The notes under the pieces are model-generated. The model was not told the DNA's origin. It was given only the letters and a program-made list of their open reading frames with translations, and searched no databases. 64,000 nucleotides of DNA from Vibrio pelagius (GTDB lineage Bacteria > Pseudomonadota > Gammaproteobacteria > Enterobacterales > Vibrionaceae). The DNA lies in contig NZ_AP025504.1 in assembly GCF_024347575.1 (NCBI RefSeq), positions 1,116,001 to 1,180,000 on the forward strand, written 5' to 3'. Position 1 is the stretch's first letter. Each line of letters starts with the position of its first letter. Below are positions 42,443-50,626 of the stretch, piece by piece. The translations under genes were made by a program, and so were the position numbers.

Positions 42443-43132
42443 CTAGTGCGCACCTTGTGTTGCAGTGATTTGTTGTGATGCGTTAACTTGATTTTTGGTA
42501 GGCTGCATTGACATACCCTCTAGCCACACGTTGACGTAGTTCAGCGTGTGTTCCAATTTAGCCAATACTCTGTCGGCCCACAGGCCAAGCAGTTGCGCAC
42601 CTGAGATGGCAGGAAGGGCAATAATCAAACCGGCTGCGGTAGTGCGCATCGCAAGGCCAAGGCCATCGGCTAGGTCATTAGGTGTGATACTGCCTGTTGT
42701 TGCAGCAACGCCTTTAAACATCTCGATTAAACCAAGAACCGTACCCAATAGGCCGATCAGTGGGCTGATCACGCCAATCAACCCCAGTAGTCGTAAACCT
42801 GCATGTAGCTGGTGGCGTTTCTCTTGAAGCCAGATCCCCGCAGCGTCTTCACGTAGCCCCTTAGAAAAAGAGTGATGAGCCAGCACCATCGAAACGCCTT
42901 TGTAGAGCAGTGGGCGCTGATTGGACAAATGAGCAGCGAGTGTTTCAATTTGATGAGTGTCGGTTGGAGAGATCTGGTTAAGCTCCTTACGAATAGCGCG
43001 GCGTCCTACACCGATACTCAGCATCACCTGGAAAATTCGCTCAACGATGATCATTGCGGTAAGTGCTGAGCAGATAAGCAGTGGCCACGTCATTAGGCCC
43101 AATTGCTCTTGTAAATAACTGATTTGTTGCAT
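42443..43132 (-). CDS. exbB: ExbB-family proton channel protein
   Basis: A 229-residue MotA/TolQ/ExbB proton-channel protein with three transmembrane segments: one near residues 12-30, and two near 110-135 and 155-180 that flank LIGLLGTVLGLIEMFKGVAA, the family signature. It assembles with ExbD as a pentamer around the ExbD helix and drives TonB. It starts 4 bases after the tonB stop. Confidence 0.92.
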   Translation of the reverse strand: MQQISYLQEQLGLMTWPLLICSALTAMIIVERIFQVMLSIGVGRRAIRKELNQISPTDTHQIETLAAHLSNQRPLLYKGVSMVLAHHSFSKGLREDAAGIWLQEKRHQLHAGLRLLGLIGVISPLIGLLGTVLGLIEMFKGVAATTGSITPNDLADGLGLAMRTTAAGLIIALPAISGAQLLGLWADRVLAKLEHTLNYVNVWLEGMSMQPTKNQVNASQQITATQGAH

Positions 43133-43135
43133 GTC

Positions 43136-43942
43136 TTAGTCCAACTTAAAACGAACAGGTACTTGTACACGGTGAGCAATTGCTCGACCATTTACAGTGT
43201 GTGGTGAAAATTGCCATTTTTTGATTGCGTCAAGTGCGGCCTTATCAAGAAGTAGCGCACCTGAAGAATTGACTAACGCTTGCTTAACTTGTTTACCGTC
43301 TTCATCAAGCCAAATCTCATAAGTCGCAACCCCTTCAACGCCACGGCGTCTCGCTTGTCTTGGGTATTTAGGTGGCACCGGTCGAGCACTGAAACTTGGT
43401 TTAGTGATTAATATTGGCTCTACGTTCGTTACACCTTGGTTTACGGGCTGAGGCTGTGCTTTGTTCTGTTCGTTACGTTCGACTTTTTTCTCGGCGATTT
43501 TCTTGTCAGGTTGCGGCTTAACAGGCTCAGCTTTCTTTTCTGTCACTTTTTCCTCGACAGGCTTTTTCTTTGCCTGTTTTTTCACTGGCGGTTTAGGCTC
43601 AGGCTTTTTGACGAGCTCTTTTGTTGGCTCAGGTTTTGGCTTGTTAGTGATTGCTTCTTTTTTCGGTTGAACCTTTTTCGGCTCTGTTATCGGAGTCGGG
43701 GTGGGTTCTACAGGGGTTTCTGTAATTTCAGGTTCAGGAGTGACTTCTGATTCAACGGGTTCGGTGACCGTTTCTTCACGTTTCACGGACCGTTGAGTTT
43801 GTGGCTTAAAGTTAAGAGCAACAGTTTTAGATTCTGCGCCAGCTGGCATAGCAAATACCTTTGATTCTTGCGCGACAAACAACAACGCAGCATGAATCAC
43901 CAATGAGGCTCCCCCTGCTATGACATACCTTGGAACGTTCAC
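43136..43942 (-). CDS. tonB: TonB protein
   Basis: A 268-residue TonB starting at GTG 43942 (MNVPRYVIAGGASLVIHAAL), 7 bases after GAAGG; the frame opens 33 bases earlier at another GTG with no ribosome site. Residues 1-22 form the membrane anchor with the conserved His that senses ExbBD. Residues 60-165 form a Pro/Lys/Glu-rich spacer across the periplasm, and the last 90 residues form the C-terminal domain with PPKYPRQARRRGVEGVATYE and the strand exchange motif near the end. It transmits energy to outer-membrane heme receptors. Confidence 0.93.
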   Translation of the reverse strand: MNVPRYVIAGGASLVIHAALLFVAQESKVFAMPAGAESKTVALNFKPQTQRSVKREETVTEPVESEVTPEPEITETPVEPTPTPITEPKKVQPKKEAITNKPKPEPTKELVKKPEPKPPVKKQAKKKPVEEKVTEKKAEPVKPQPDKKIAEKKVERNEQNKAQPQPVNQGVTNVEPILITKPSFSARPVPPKYPRQARRRGVEGVATYEIWLDEDGKQVKQALVNSSGALLLDKAALDAIKKWQFSPHTVNGRAIAHRVQVPVRFKLD

Positions 43943-44004
43943 AATTAACCCTTCACCTAAACGAAAATCTAACACCGATTATTGCCTAGAATCTAAATAA
44001 GATC

Positions 44005-44023
44005 AATTATCAATTGCATTATC
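44005..44023. promoter_or_regulatory. Candidate Fur box between tonB and hutW
   Basis: On the minus strand GATAATGCAATTGATAATT matches 13 of 19 positions of the Fur consensus, with a perfect first half. It is in the 161-base divergent promoter region of the two heme operons, where Fur control is expected. Confidence 0.6.
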
Positions 44024-44103
44024 ATTTCAGGATATTTATGATTCTCTCAGTTTTTAGCGAATAGTCTTCCAAGCTTGGCTCGGTAAGCGTTTAGGTAATT
44101 TAT

Positions 44104-45513
44104 ATGACTCTCGATATTTATAAATTTGACCAATCGATTTTGGGTGTTTCAACGCCGGATCCGCTGCGTTTTGCGTTTGCAAAAAAGCACTCGGCACACG
44201 CTGGTGGAAGTGCGACTCCCATTGCTCAAGATAAGAAGTTGAATTTGTTCGACGAATTGATGCTAAAAGAAGGAAAGAAACAGGATAAACGTTGTTTGTA
44301 TATCCACATTCCTTTTTGCCGAGTACGTTGTACTTTTTGTAATTTTTTCCAGAACGCTGCTAGCCGCAAACTTGTTGACGATTATTTTGAAGCCTTGCTT
44401 TTTGAGTTGAAGCAAAAAGCAAAAACACCTTGGGCTCAATCTGGCCTTTTCCATGCGGTTTACATTGGTGGAGGCACTCCGACGGATTTGTCTGCAATGC
44501 AAGTTGAGCTGCTGGGCAAAGCGATTCGTGAGCATTTCCCATTAGCGAACGACGTGGAAATGACTCTCGAAGGGCGAATTAACCGTTTCAGTGATGAAAT
44601 GTTCGACCGAGCGCTAGAAGGTGGCTTCAACCGATTCTCTTTTGGTATTCAAAGCTTCAATACCAAAGTTCGTCGCAGCGCAAAAAGACTAGATGATCGC
44701 GAAGTGGTTCTAGAGAGAATCAGCTCATTAAGTAAAACTGAGCAAGCCCCAATCGTACTCGACTTACTTTATGGTTTGCCACACCAAACCATGGATGTGT
44801 TTGAGCAAGACTTACACGATTACATGTCGACTGGAGCACACGGTATTGACCTATACCAACTGATCGTGGGTGGTGATGCACCAATGCTGAACTTGGTTGA
44901 TAAAGGTAAGATTCCGCCTCCTGCGACAACCCCTGATAAAGCAAGCATGTATTTGGCTGGCGTCGAGTTTATGGAAAAACACAAAGTTAAGAAACTCAGT
45001 GTGAACCATTGGGCTCGTGACAATCGTGAACGCAGCATCTACAACAGCTTAGCTAAGACATACGCCGAAGTACTGCCTATCGGTTGTGGTGCCGGTGGTA
45101 ATGTTGGTGGTCACGGCATCATGCAACATCGAACGCTAGAGACTTACATGGACTCGGTTAAGCGTGGTGAGCTTCCAATCGCCATGATGACGAAGCAAAG
45201 CGAACTTGAACCTATTTTCTCTTCACTGAAAGCGGGTTTTGATTCCGGAGTTGTACGCAGAAGCCTACTGGCGACCATCATGGGACAAGACACGTTTGAT
45301 TATTTAAAGCCTCTATTTTCGCATTGGCAAAGCAACGGACTGGTCGAATTGTCTGAAGACTACTTAACTTTAACCATTGCAGGCAGCTTTTGGGCTGTGA
45401 CATTAGCGCAAAGCGTTATTCAAGTTTTGAATGCGGATTACTTTGAAGCGAATCCACAAGCAAGACCGTCGCGTCCTGCTCATCACCCTCATGCTGTAAA
45501 GAAACACGCATAA
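44104..45513 (+). CDS. hutW: HutW, radical SAM heme-utilisation protein
   Basis: A 469-residue HemN-like radical SAM protein. The iron-sulfur motif is CRVRCTFC with Cys72, Cys76 and Cys79 in C-x3-C-x2-C spacing; IGGGTPTDLSAMQVELLGKA and FGIQSFNTKVRRSAKR are typical of the HemN family. HutW-type proteins (ChuW relatives) break heme anaerobically or assist its use. It is the first gene of the hutWXZ operon, 6 bases before the ORF containing hutX. Start ATG 44104. Confidence 0.92.
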   Translation: MTLDIYKFDQSILGVSTPDPLRFAFAKKHSAHAGGSATPIAQDKKLNLFDELMLKEGKKQDKRCLYIHIPFCRVRCTFCNFFQNAASRKLVDDYFEALLFELKQKAKTPWAQSGLFHAVYIGGGTPTDLSAMQVELLGKAIREHFPLANDVEMTLEGRINRFSDEMFDRALEGGFNRFSFGIQSFNTKVRRSAKRLDDREVVLERISSLSKTEQAPIVLDLLYGLPHQTMDVFEQDLHDYMSTGAHGIDLYQLIVGGDAPMLNLVDKGKIPPPATTPDKASMYLAGVEFMEKHKVKKLSVNHWARDNRERSIYNSLAKTYAEVLPIGCGAGGNVGGHGIMQHRTLETYMDSVKRGELPIAMMTKQSELEPIFSSLKAGFDSGVVRRSLLATIMGQDTFDYLKPLFSHWQSNGLVELSEDYLTLTIAGSFWAVTLAQSVIQVLNADYFEANPQARPSRPAHHPHAVKKHA

Positions 45514-45534
45514 TTAATAATGGAAATGAATTCA

Positions 45535-46056
45535 ATGACAGATACAACGGTAGAGATGATCGAAACATTAGAGCAAAGCGTCGCTCGTATTCTTGAAGAA
45601 GAACCCAAGCTACTTCCTACAGCTATTGCTGAAAAGCTGAACGTGACAGAAGCAGAAGTCGTCGCTGCACTCCCAGGCGATATGTCTGTGATGCTAGACG
45701 GCTCTCGTGCTCAAGAGATCCTTGAAGGTCTTGTTGGTTGGGGCCCAGTAACGACGATCGTTCACTCGTTCGGTTCAATCTTTGAAGTTAAAGCGCCTCT
45801 CCCTAAAGGTAAAGTGGCTCGTGGTTACTACAACCTAATGGGCAAAGAGGGCGAGCTCCATGGTCACCTTAAACTAGACAACGTTAAACATGTGGCGTTG
45901 GTGAGCAAACCATTCATGGGGCGCGAGAGTCACTACTTTGGTTTCTTCAGCGAGACTGGCGAAAACATCTTTAAGATTTACCTAGGCCGTGATGAGAAAC
46001 GTGAGCTTATTGTTGACCAAGTAGAACGCTTCAACGCGTTGAAAGCGCGAGGCTAA
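45535..46056 (+). CDS. hutX: HutX, heme carrier protein
   Basis: A 173-residue cytoplasmic heme-storage or heme-transfer protein of the HutX/ChuX family, known in V. cholerae to pass heme to HutZ. Family segments include DGSRAQEILEGLVGWGPVTT and VKHVALVSKPFMGRESHYFG. The start was set at ATG 45535 (MTDTTVEM); an in-frame ATG at 45520 lacks a ribosome site and the choice is uncertain. It lies 21 bases after hutW. A hairpin follows the gene before hutZ. Confidence 0.9.
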   Translation: MTDTTVEMIETLEQSVARILEEEPKLLPTAIAEKLNVTEAEVVAALPGDMSVMLDGSRAQEILEGLVGWGPVTTIVHSFGSIFEVKAPLPKGKVARGYYNLMGKEGELHGHLKLDNVKHVALVSKPFMGRESHYFGFFSETGENIFKIYLGRDEKRELIVDQVERFNALKARG

Positions 46057-46100
46057 TTCTCATGTTTCGCGACTTGAGATAAGCAACGATTAGAGCGAAC

Positions 46101-46130
46101 CAAGGAGAGACATCGGAGTTTCTCCTTGGC
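46101..46130 (+). promoter_or_regulatory. Hairpin between hutX and hutZ
   Basis: CCAAGGAGA at 46101-46109 pairs with TCTCCTTGG at 46122-46130. It has no T tract and probably stabilises or modulates the hutX-hutZ transcript. Confidence 0.45.
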
Positions 46131-46172
46131 TAAAAATATAATAATGTAGAGAAAGTAAATAAAGGAATCACC

Positions 46173-46703
46173 ATGGAACAGCAAGTAAAACAAGAACGCC
46201 TTCAAGGTCGTTTAGGTCCTGAAATCAAAGAGTTCCGTCAAGAGCGTCGTACGCTGCAACTGGCGACTGTTGATGAAGAAGGTCGCCCAAACGTGAGCTA
46301 CGCGCCGTTTGTTCAAAACCAAGAGGGCTATTTTGTTTTAATTTCTGATATCGCACGTCACGCTCGTAACCTAAAAGCGAATCCGAACGTGTCTTTGATG
46401 ATGATTGAAGACGAAGAGAGCTCAAAGCAGCTTTATGCACGCAAGCGTCTAACGTTTGATGCAACGGCATCAGTCGTTGAGCGTGAGAGTGAGCTTTGGA
46501 ATCAAGTTATCGCGCAAATGAAGGAGCGCTTTGGTGAGATCATTGATGGTCTAAGTCAACTTCAAGATTTCTCACTGTTTAACCTTAAAGCTGAAAACGG
46601 CTTGTTCGTTAAAGGTTTTGGTCAAGCATACCAAGTGTCTGGTGATGATCTAGTGGACTTCGTTCACCTACAAGAAGGTCACAAAAAAGTATCGAACGAA
46701 TAG
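46173..46703 (+). CDS. hutZ: HutZ, heme-degrading/binding protein
   Basis: A 176-residue split-barrel FMN-binding-like protein. It ends LQEGHKKVSNE with His170, the position known as the heme ligand in V. cholerae HutZ, and carries LQLATVDEEGRPNVSYAPFV at the start of the barrel. HutZ degrades heme and releases iron, receiving heme from HutX. ATG 46173 is preceded by AAAGGAATCACC. A terminator follows at 46730-46758. Confidence 0.93.
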   Translation: MEQQVKQERLQGRLGPEIKEFRQERRTLQLATVDEEGRPNVSYAPFVQNQEGYFVLISDIARHARNLKANPNVSLMMIEDEESSKQLYARKRLTFDATASVVERESELWNQVIAQMKERFGEIIDGLSQLQDFSLFNLKAENGLFVKGFGQAYQVSGDDLVDFVHLQEGHKKVSNE

Positions 46704-46729
46704 TCTGAACTTTTGCTTGATTGATAAAT

Positions 46730-46758
46730 GGCTCTCGCTTGTGGTGAGGGCCTTTTTT
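46730..46758 (+). terminator. Rho-independent terminator after hutZ
   Basis: GGCTCTC at 46730-46736 pairs with GAGGGCC at 46746-46752, then a run of Ts. Confidence 0.8.
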
Positions 46759-46840
46759 ATGCTCTCAACGTTGGGTTTATGTTTGCTTTTACCGAGGTAT
46801 TATCTAATAGTGTGCGCGGGATACTTATTAGGAGCATTAA

Positions 46841-47377
46841 GTGAAACCAGTAAGCCGAGATTGGGATGAGTTCTGTTATCCGTTTATTTACGAAGAGAGT
46901 CCAGCGTGCGATTTTGAGATCCTTTCCGATGAGCTTTGTTGTCGCATAGGCTTAGTTCTTACCATGGATCTCGAACCACAAGTGCGCGACGTATTAACTC
47001 GCCTGCAGCCGAATGTTTATCACTTGAATGGTTCGGTTCGAGGAAAGCTGGCAATCACGGAGTTAGAGCTGAGTGAACTTAAAGTCGACTATCATGCGAT
47101 ACGTGAGCGTTTAGAGGGCGGTTTCTCAGGGTTTGTATTGCCGGGAGGTTGCCGAGTTGCCAGTGAGTTGCACTTAGCGCGTTGCCAAGCAAAGAAAGTG
47201 GTCAGAGCGCTGGTGGCGATCGAACACAGCGGTAAAAAGTCACCTGCTGATATCTTGTTCAAATACGCCAACTTAGTTGCCAATACTCTGTATGCTTTAG
47301 CGTCGCTAACCAATTTCATCGAAGGCGTGGAAGAGGTAGAATTTGTGAGTAAAAGCTACCCAATGCCGAAGAAGTAA
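46841..47377 (+). CDS. PduO-like cobalamin adenosyltransferase-family protein, divergent
   Basis: A 178-residue protein resembling the PduO-type ATP:cob(I)alamin adenosyltransferase helical bundle. The recognisable part is LPGGCRVASELHLARCQAKKVVRALVAI near residues 101-128, the counterpart of the PduO motif with S-x-L-H-x-A-R-x-x-x-R-R-A-E-R. The Arg-Arg pair of that motif is replaced (C-Q-A-K-K-V-V-R), and no clear ATP-binding K-x-G-D-x-G-x-T start is seen at the N-terminus. It may thus be an inactive or repurposed member. GTG 46841 follows AGGAG. It stands alone between hutZ and cheV. Confidence 0.6.
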   Translation: MKPVSRDWDEFCYPFIYEESPACDFEILSDELCCRIGLVLTMDLEPQVRDVLTRLQPNVYHLNGSVRGKLAITELELSELKVDYHAIRERLEGGFSGFVLPGGCRVASELHLARCQAKKVVRALVAIEHSGKKSPADILFKYANLVANTLYALASLTNFIEGVEEVEFVSKSYPMPKK

Positions 47378-47409
47378 AACTCAGGATAGCGATGGGCTGA
47401 TTTCCACCG

Positions 47410-48336
47410 TTAAATCGTAATTTGCTGCTTTTTAGGTGCCTTTTCTAACGATTTTGCGCCTTTAAGCATCGCTTCGATCAGTTCACCTGCATTGAACTTT
47501 TCTAGCGCTTCGTGTGCACCTACCTGCTGAGCTCTATCCACACAGATTTCACTCGACAGTGAAGTATGCAAGATACAGTAAGCGTGGCGCAGCGAATCAT
47601 CATTCTGCACTTCAAACGCAAGTTCATAGCCATCGAGTCCAGGCATCTCGATATCGCTTACCAAAAGGTCTATTGCTTGCCCACGTTGCGCTTGTTCACG
47701 CATCATTTTCAGCGCGTCCATACCATTATTGCAGATGCTATAAGGAATATTGATACTATCGAGCGCATCAGAGAGCTGTTTTCTGGCGATGAGTGAATCA
47801 TCAACCAAAAGAATATTGAGCGCTTTGAGCCGTTCACGTTCAACGTCTGTCAACATTGGGATCTGAGCGTTCTCATATTCTGGGTAGATTTTTGATAGCA
47901 GTAGTTCGACATCCAGCATCTGTACGATGCGATCTTGATAGCGTGTAATACCAGTCACAAACACATTTTGACCAACGCTTGACGGCGGCGATTCGATACT
48001 ACGCCAATCACACTCGATGATTTTATCAATAGAACGGACTAAGAAGGCAACAACGGTTCTCAAGCAGTCTGTGACGATCAAAACACAACTTTGGTACTCT
48101 TGAGGTGAAATTGGACGAAAGCCTACCGCAGCCGACATATCAATGACAGGAACAGTCAGATTACGAATAGTGACAGTCCCGATAACATGGTGGTGTGAGT
48201 AGGGCAGCTGAGTCATTGGTTGAAAAGGAACGATCTCTCTCACTTTCAACGTGCCGATTGCAAAACTCTGAGTCAAAGATAGCTTAAACATAAGCATCCC
48301 CTGAGACTGGCTCGCCTTACTGATCGTTTTCGCCAT
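47410..48336 (-). CDS. cheV: CheV, CheW-receiver coupling protein
   Basis: A 308-residue chemotaxis coupling protein. Residues 10-150 are a CheW-like domain (FAIGTLKVREIVPF, VIGTVTIRNLTVPVIDMSAA) and residues 175-300 a response-regulator receiver with phospho-acceptor Asp in DLLVSDIEMPGLDGYE. It links chemoreceptors to CheA and adapts signalling when phosphorylated. The start is ATG 48336 (MAKTISKAS), after AGGAGACAACA; the frame to 48408 has no good start. From memory vibrios carry several CheV proteins. Confidence 0.92.
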   Translation of the reverse strand: MAKTISKASQSQGMLMFKLSLTQSFAIGTLKVREIVPFQPMTQLPYSHHHVIGTVTIRNLTVPVIDMSAAVGFRPISPQEYQSCVLIVTDCLRTVVAFLVRSIDKIIECDWRSIESPPSSVGQNVFVTGITRYQDRIVQMLDVELLLSKIYPEYENAQIPMLTDVERERLKALNILLVDDSLIARKQLSDALDSINIPYSICNNGMDALKMMREQAQRGQAIDLLVSDIEMPGLDGYELAFEVQNDDSLRHAYCILHTSLSSEICVDRAQQVGAHEALEKFNAGELIEAMLKGAKSLEKAPKKQQITI

Positions 48337-48516
48337 TGTTGTCTCCTGATTTCGTCGTTGTTTTTTATTTATAAAAAGCAATGTAAAGGGAATCACGCAC
48401 TGCGGCAAGGGACTTAATCAATTTTCCCCTTGTTTTGGGCTTAGCTTAGCTTAATGAAGTGAAGAATGGTCAGTCTTGAGTTAAAATCACCACATCGCAA
48501 CACAATGAGAAAGATC

Positions 48517-48795
48517 ATGGCAAGAACCGCAGCAGCGCTTCATATTTTAGTGAAGCATAAAGAACAGGCAGAAGACATCATTAAGCAACTGAAAAAAGGT
48601 GCTAAATTTCAGACTCTTGCTAAGAAGTATTCAACCTGCCCATCAGGTAAAAAAGGCGGCGACTTAGGTGAGTTCAAAAAGGGCCAAATGGTACCTCAGT
48701 TCGATAAAGTGTGCTTTACCGGAGAAACACTCGTACCTCACTTAGTGAAAACCAAATTTGGTTGGCATGTAGTCAAAGTGCTTTACCGTACCTAG
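48517..48795 (+). CDS. ppiC: Peptidyl-prolyl isomerase, parvulin type
   Basis: A 92-residue parvulin, almost the same length as E. coli PpiC (93 residues). Landmarks are [40 protein letters not shown] and the closing [15 protein letters not shown]. It catalyses cis-trans isomerisation of peptidyl-proline bonds in the cytoplasm. The start was set at ATG 48517 (MARTAAA); the frame to 48466 gives an unlikely extension. Confidence 0.93.
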   Translation: MARTAAALHILVKHKEQAEDIIKQLKKGAKFQTLAKKYSTCPSGKKGGDLGEFKKGQMVPQFDKVCFTGETLVPHLVKTKFGWHVVKVLYRT

Positions 48796-48818
48796 TCATT
48801 AAGCATGTAATGGAATAT

Positions 48819-48846
48819 AAAGGAGCGTAAATACGCTCCTTTTTTG
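48819..48846 (+). terminator. Rho-independent terminator after ppiC
   Basis: AAGGAGCGTA at 48820-48829 pairs with TACGCTCCTT near 48832-48841 and runs into Ts. Confidence 0.88.
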
Positions 48847-49073
48847 ATACCTGAAGCCAGTTTTACTCAAATATGGTGGAGTTCTTCATCCCTAATGTTA
48901 TGCGATATTTTAGGCTACGCCCTGTGTTATCCCCCTAAGCCCTTGCTAGGTAGGAGGATGGAAATCTTAGGTATAGCAATATAATGAACGCCATTCTTAG
49001 AGAGAATTTATCTGCAACCTTCGTCTTTTACTCTGTAGTTTAAGGTTGCGACTGAGTTTGGTAGGAGAACCAC

Positions 49074-50477
49074 ATGGAGAGTTCAGCAATGTTAAACCAA
49101 CCAGCCACGGATGTTATTTTACACGCCTTCGATTGGCGTTATGCAGACATCGCGGATAACGCTGCACTGATTCAAGAATTAGGCTACAAATCAGTATTGG
49201 TTTCACCAGCAATGAAGTCGCTGCGTAGCGACAGGAACAAACCACAACAGAAACCAACCCAATGGTGGCAGCGCTACCAACCCCAAGATTACCGTGTCAT
49301 TGATAACCAGTTGGGTGATACCCAAGATTTTGCTGCAATGGTCGATACCTTAAGACAGCATGGCCTCAGAACCTACGTTGATGTGGTCTTTAATCATATG
49401 GCCAATGAGTCGAGTATTCGTAGTGACTTGACGTACCCAAATCAAAACGATCTCGACGATTACCAGAAACATTCAGAGTACTACGAATCGATTCGCCTTT
49501 TCGGTGACTTATCAAAGCCACTATTTGATGAGAATGACTTTGTTGAAGCATTCGGCATTAAGAACTGGCGCGATAAGTGGGAAGTTCAGAATGGCCGTAT
49601 TACTGGCGGCCCTACCGATCCAGGCTTACCAACTTTGTTGGATAATGAAAATGTTGTTGAACAACAGCGTAGCTACTTGAAGGCATTGAAAGCCATGGGT
49701 GTAAAAGGCTTTCGTATCGACGCTGCTAAACACATGACCTTAGCGCATCTGCGTAAGGTGTGGACGGAAGATATTTGTGAGCATATGCATATCTTTGGTG
49801 AGATCATTACCGATGGCGGTGCGACAGAAGAAGAGTATGAGCTGTTTCTAGAGCCATATCTCAAGCATACTCGTCTAGGCGCTTACGATTTCCCGTTGTT
49901 TAATACCATCTTTAAAGCGTTTGATAAAAAGGGAAGCTTTAAGTCGTTGATTAACCCATATTGTTTCGGGCAAGCTCTCTCAAATACGCGAGCGATTACC
50001 TTTGCGGTGACACACGATATCCCAAATAATGACGTGTTCTTAGAGTACGTGATGGATGAAGATGCTGAGAAGTTGGCGACCGCATTCATCTTGGGACGCG
50101 ATGGAGGTGTGCCTCTGATTTACAGCGAACTTGATACCAGTGGTATTAAAGACAGAAATGGACACCCTCGCTGGCTTAATGATTGGAAGGCCCCATACAT
50201 GCGTGGCATGATCCAGTTCCACAACTGTACCCATGGAGAAACGATGCGTGTCGTTGAAGCGAATGACGACTTGTTGGTGTTTGTTCGTGGCGATAAAGGT
50301 ATCGTGGTGATCAACAAGTCAAAGCGCAGTAAAACCGCCAATCTAACTTGGTGTGGTTCAGTGACTGACACGCTTTCGGCCAAGGTATTTGAGAGCAACG
50401 AGAAAATGCTGAAGCTGAAAGTAGAGGCCAATAGTTGTTTGATGCTGCTTACCAACCCGAAAGGGAAGCAGGGTTAG
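49074..50477 (+). CDS. Cytoplasmic alpha-amylase family (GH13) glycosidase
   Basis: A 467-residue GH13 enzyme without signal peptide. The four conserved regions are DVVFNH (103-108), GFRIDAAKH with nucleophile Asp216, FGEII with acid/base Glu243, and VTHDIPNND with Asp315. The last is unusual: the usual region IV is N-H-D. The likely role is intracellular hydrolysis of alpha-glucans or maltodextrins. ATG 49074 follows GTAGGAGAACCAC, a strong site; a second ATG 15 bases later is less likely. A terminator follows. Confidence 0.88.
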   Translation: MESSAMLNQPATDVILHAFDWRYADIADNAALIQELGYKSVLVSPAMKSLRSDRNKPQQKPTQWWQRYQPQDYRVIDNQLGDTQDFAAMVDTLRQHGLRTYVDVVFNHMANESSIRSDLTYPNQNDLDDYQKHSEYYESIRLFGDLSKPLFDENDFVEAFGIKNWRDKWEVQNGRITGGPTDPGLPTLLDNENVVEQQRSYLKALKAMGVKGFRIDAAKHMTLAHLRKVWTEDICEHMHIFGEIITDGGATEEEYELFLEPYLKHTRLGAYDFPLFNTIFKAFDKKGSFKSLINPYCFGQALSNTRAITFAVTHDIPNNDVFLEYVMDEDAEKLATAFILGRDGGVPLIYSELDTSGIKDRNGHPRWLNDWKAPYMRGMIQFHNCTHGETMRVVEANDDLLVFVRGDKGIVVINKSKRSKTANLTWCGSVTDTLSAKVFESNEKMLKLKVEANSCLMLLTNPKGKQG

Positions 50478-50505
50478 CCACACACCTGTACCATTTTTTC
50501 ACATT

Positions 50506-50543
50506 AAAAAGGCCGGTTGAATCTTTCAAACCGGCCTTTTTTG
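50506..50543 (+). terminator. Rho-independent terminator after the GH13 gene
   Basis: AAAAAGGCCGGTT at 50506-50518 pairs with AACCGGCCTTTTTT near 50529-50542. Confidence 0.9.
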
Positions 50544-50547
50544 CTGA

Positions 50548-50590
50548 ATGTCTCGTCCTGAAATGTGTTTACACATTGAGGACGAGACAT
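50548..50590. repeat. Near-perfect 43-base inverted repeat
   Basis: ATGTCTCGTCCT at 50548-50559 pairs with AGGACGAGACAT at 50579-50590, and AATGTGT pairs with ACACATT inside, with one facing G-G mismatch. It follows the GH13 terminator and precedes the chemoreceptor stop. Without a T tract it looks like a REP-type palindrome rather than a terminator. Confidence 0.6.
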
Positions 50591-50626
50591 AACAAAAACA
50601 ATGGGGTCGCTGTCTATTCGCCAATA

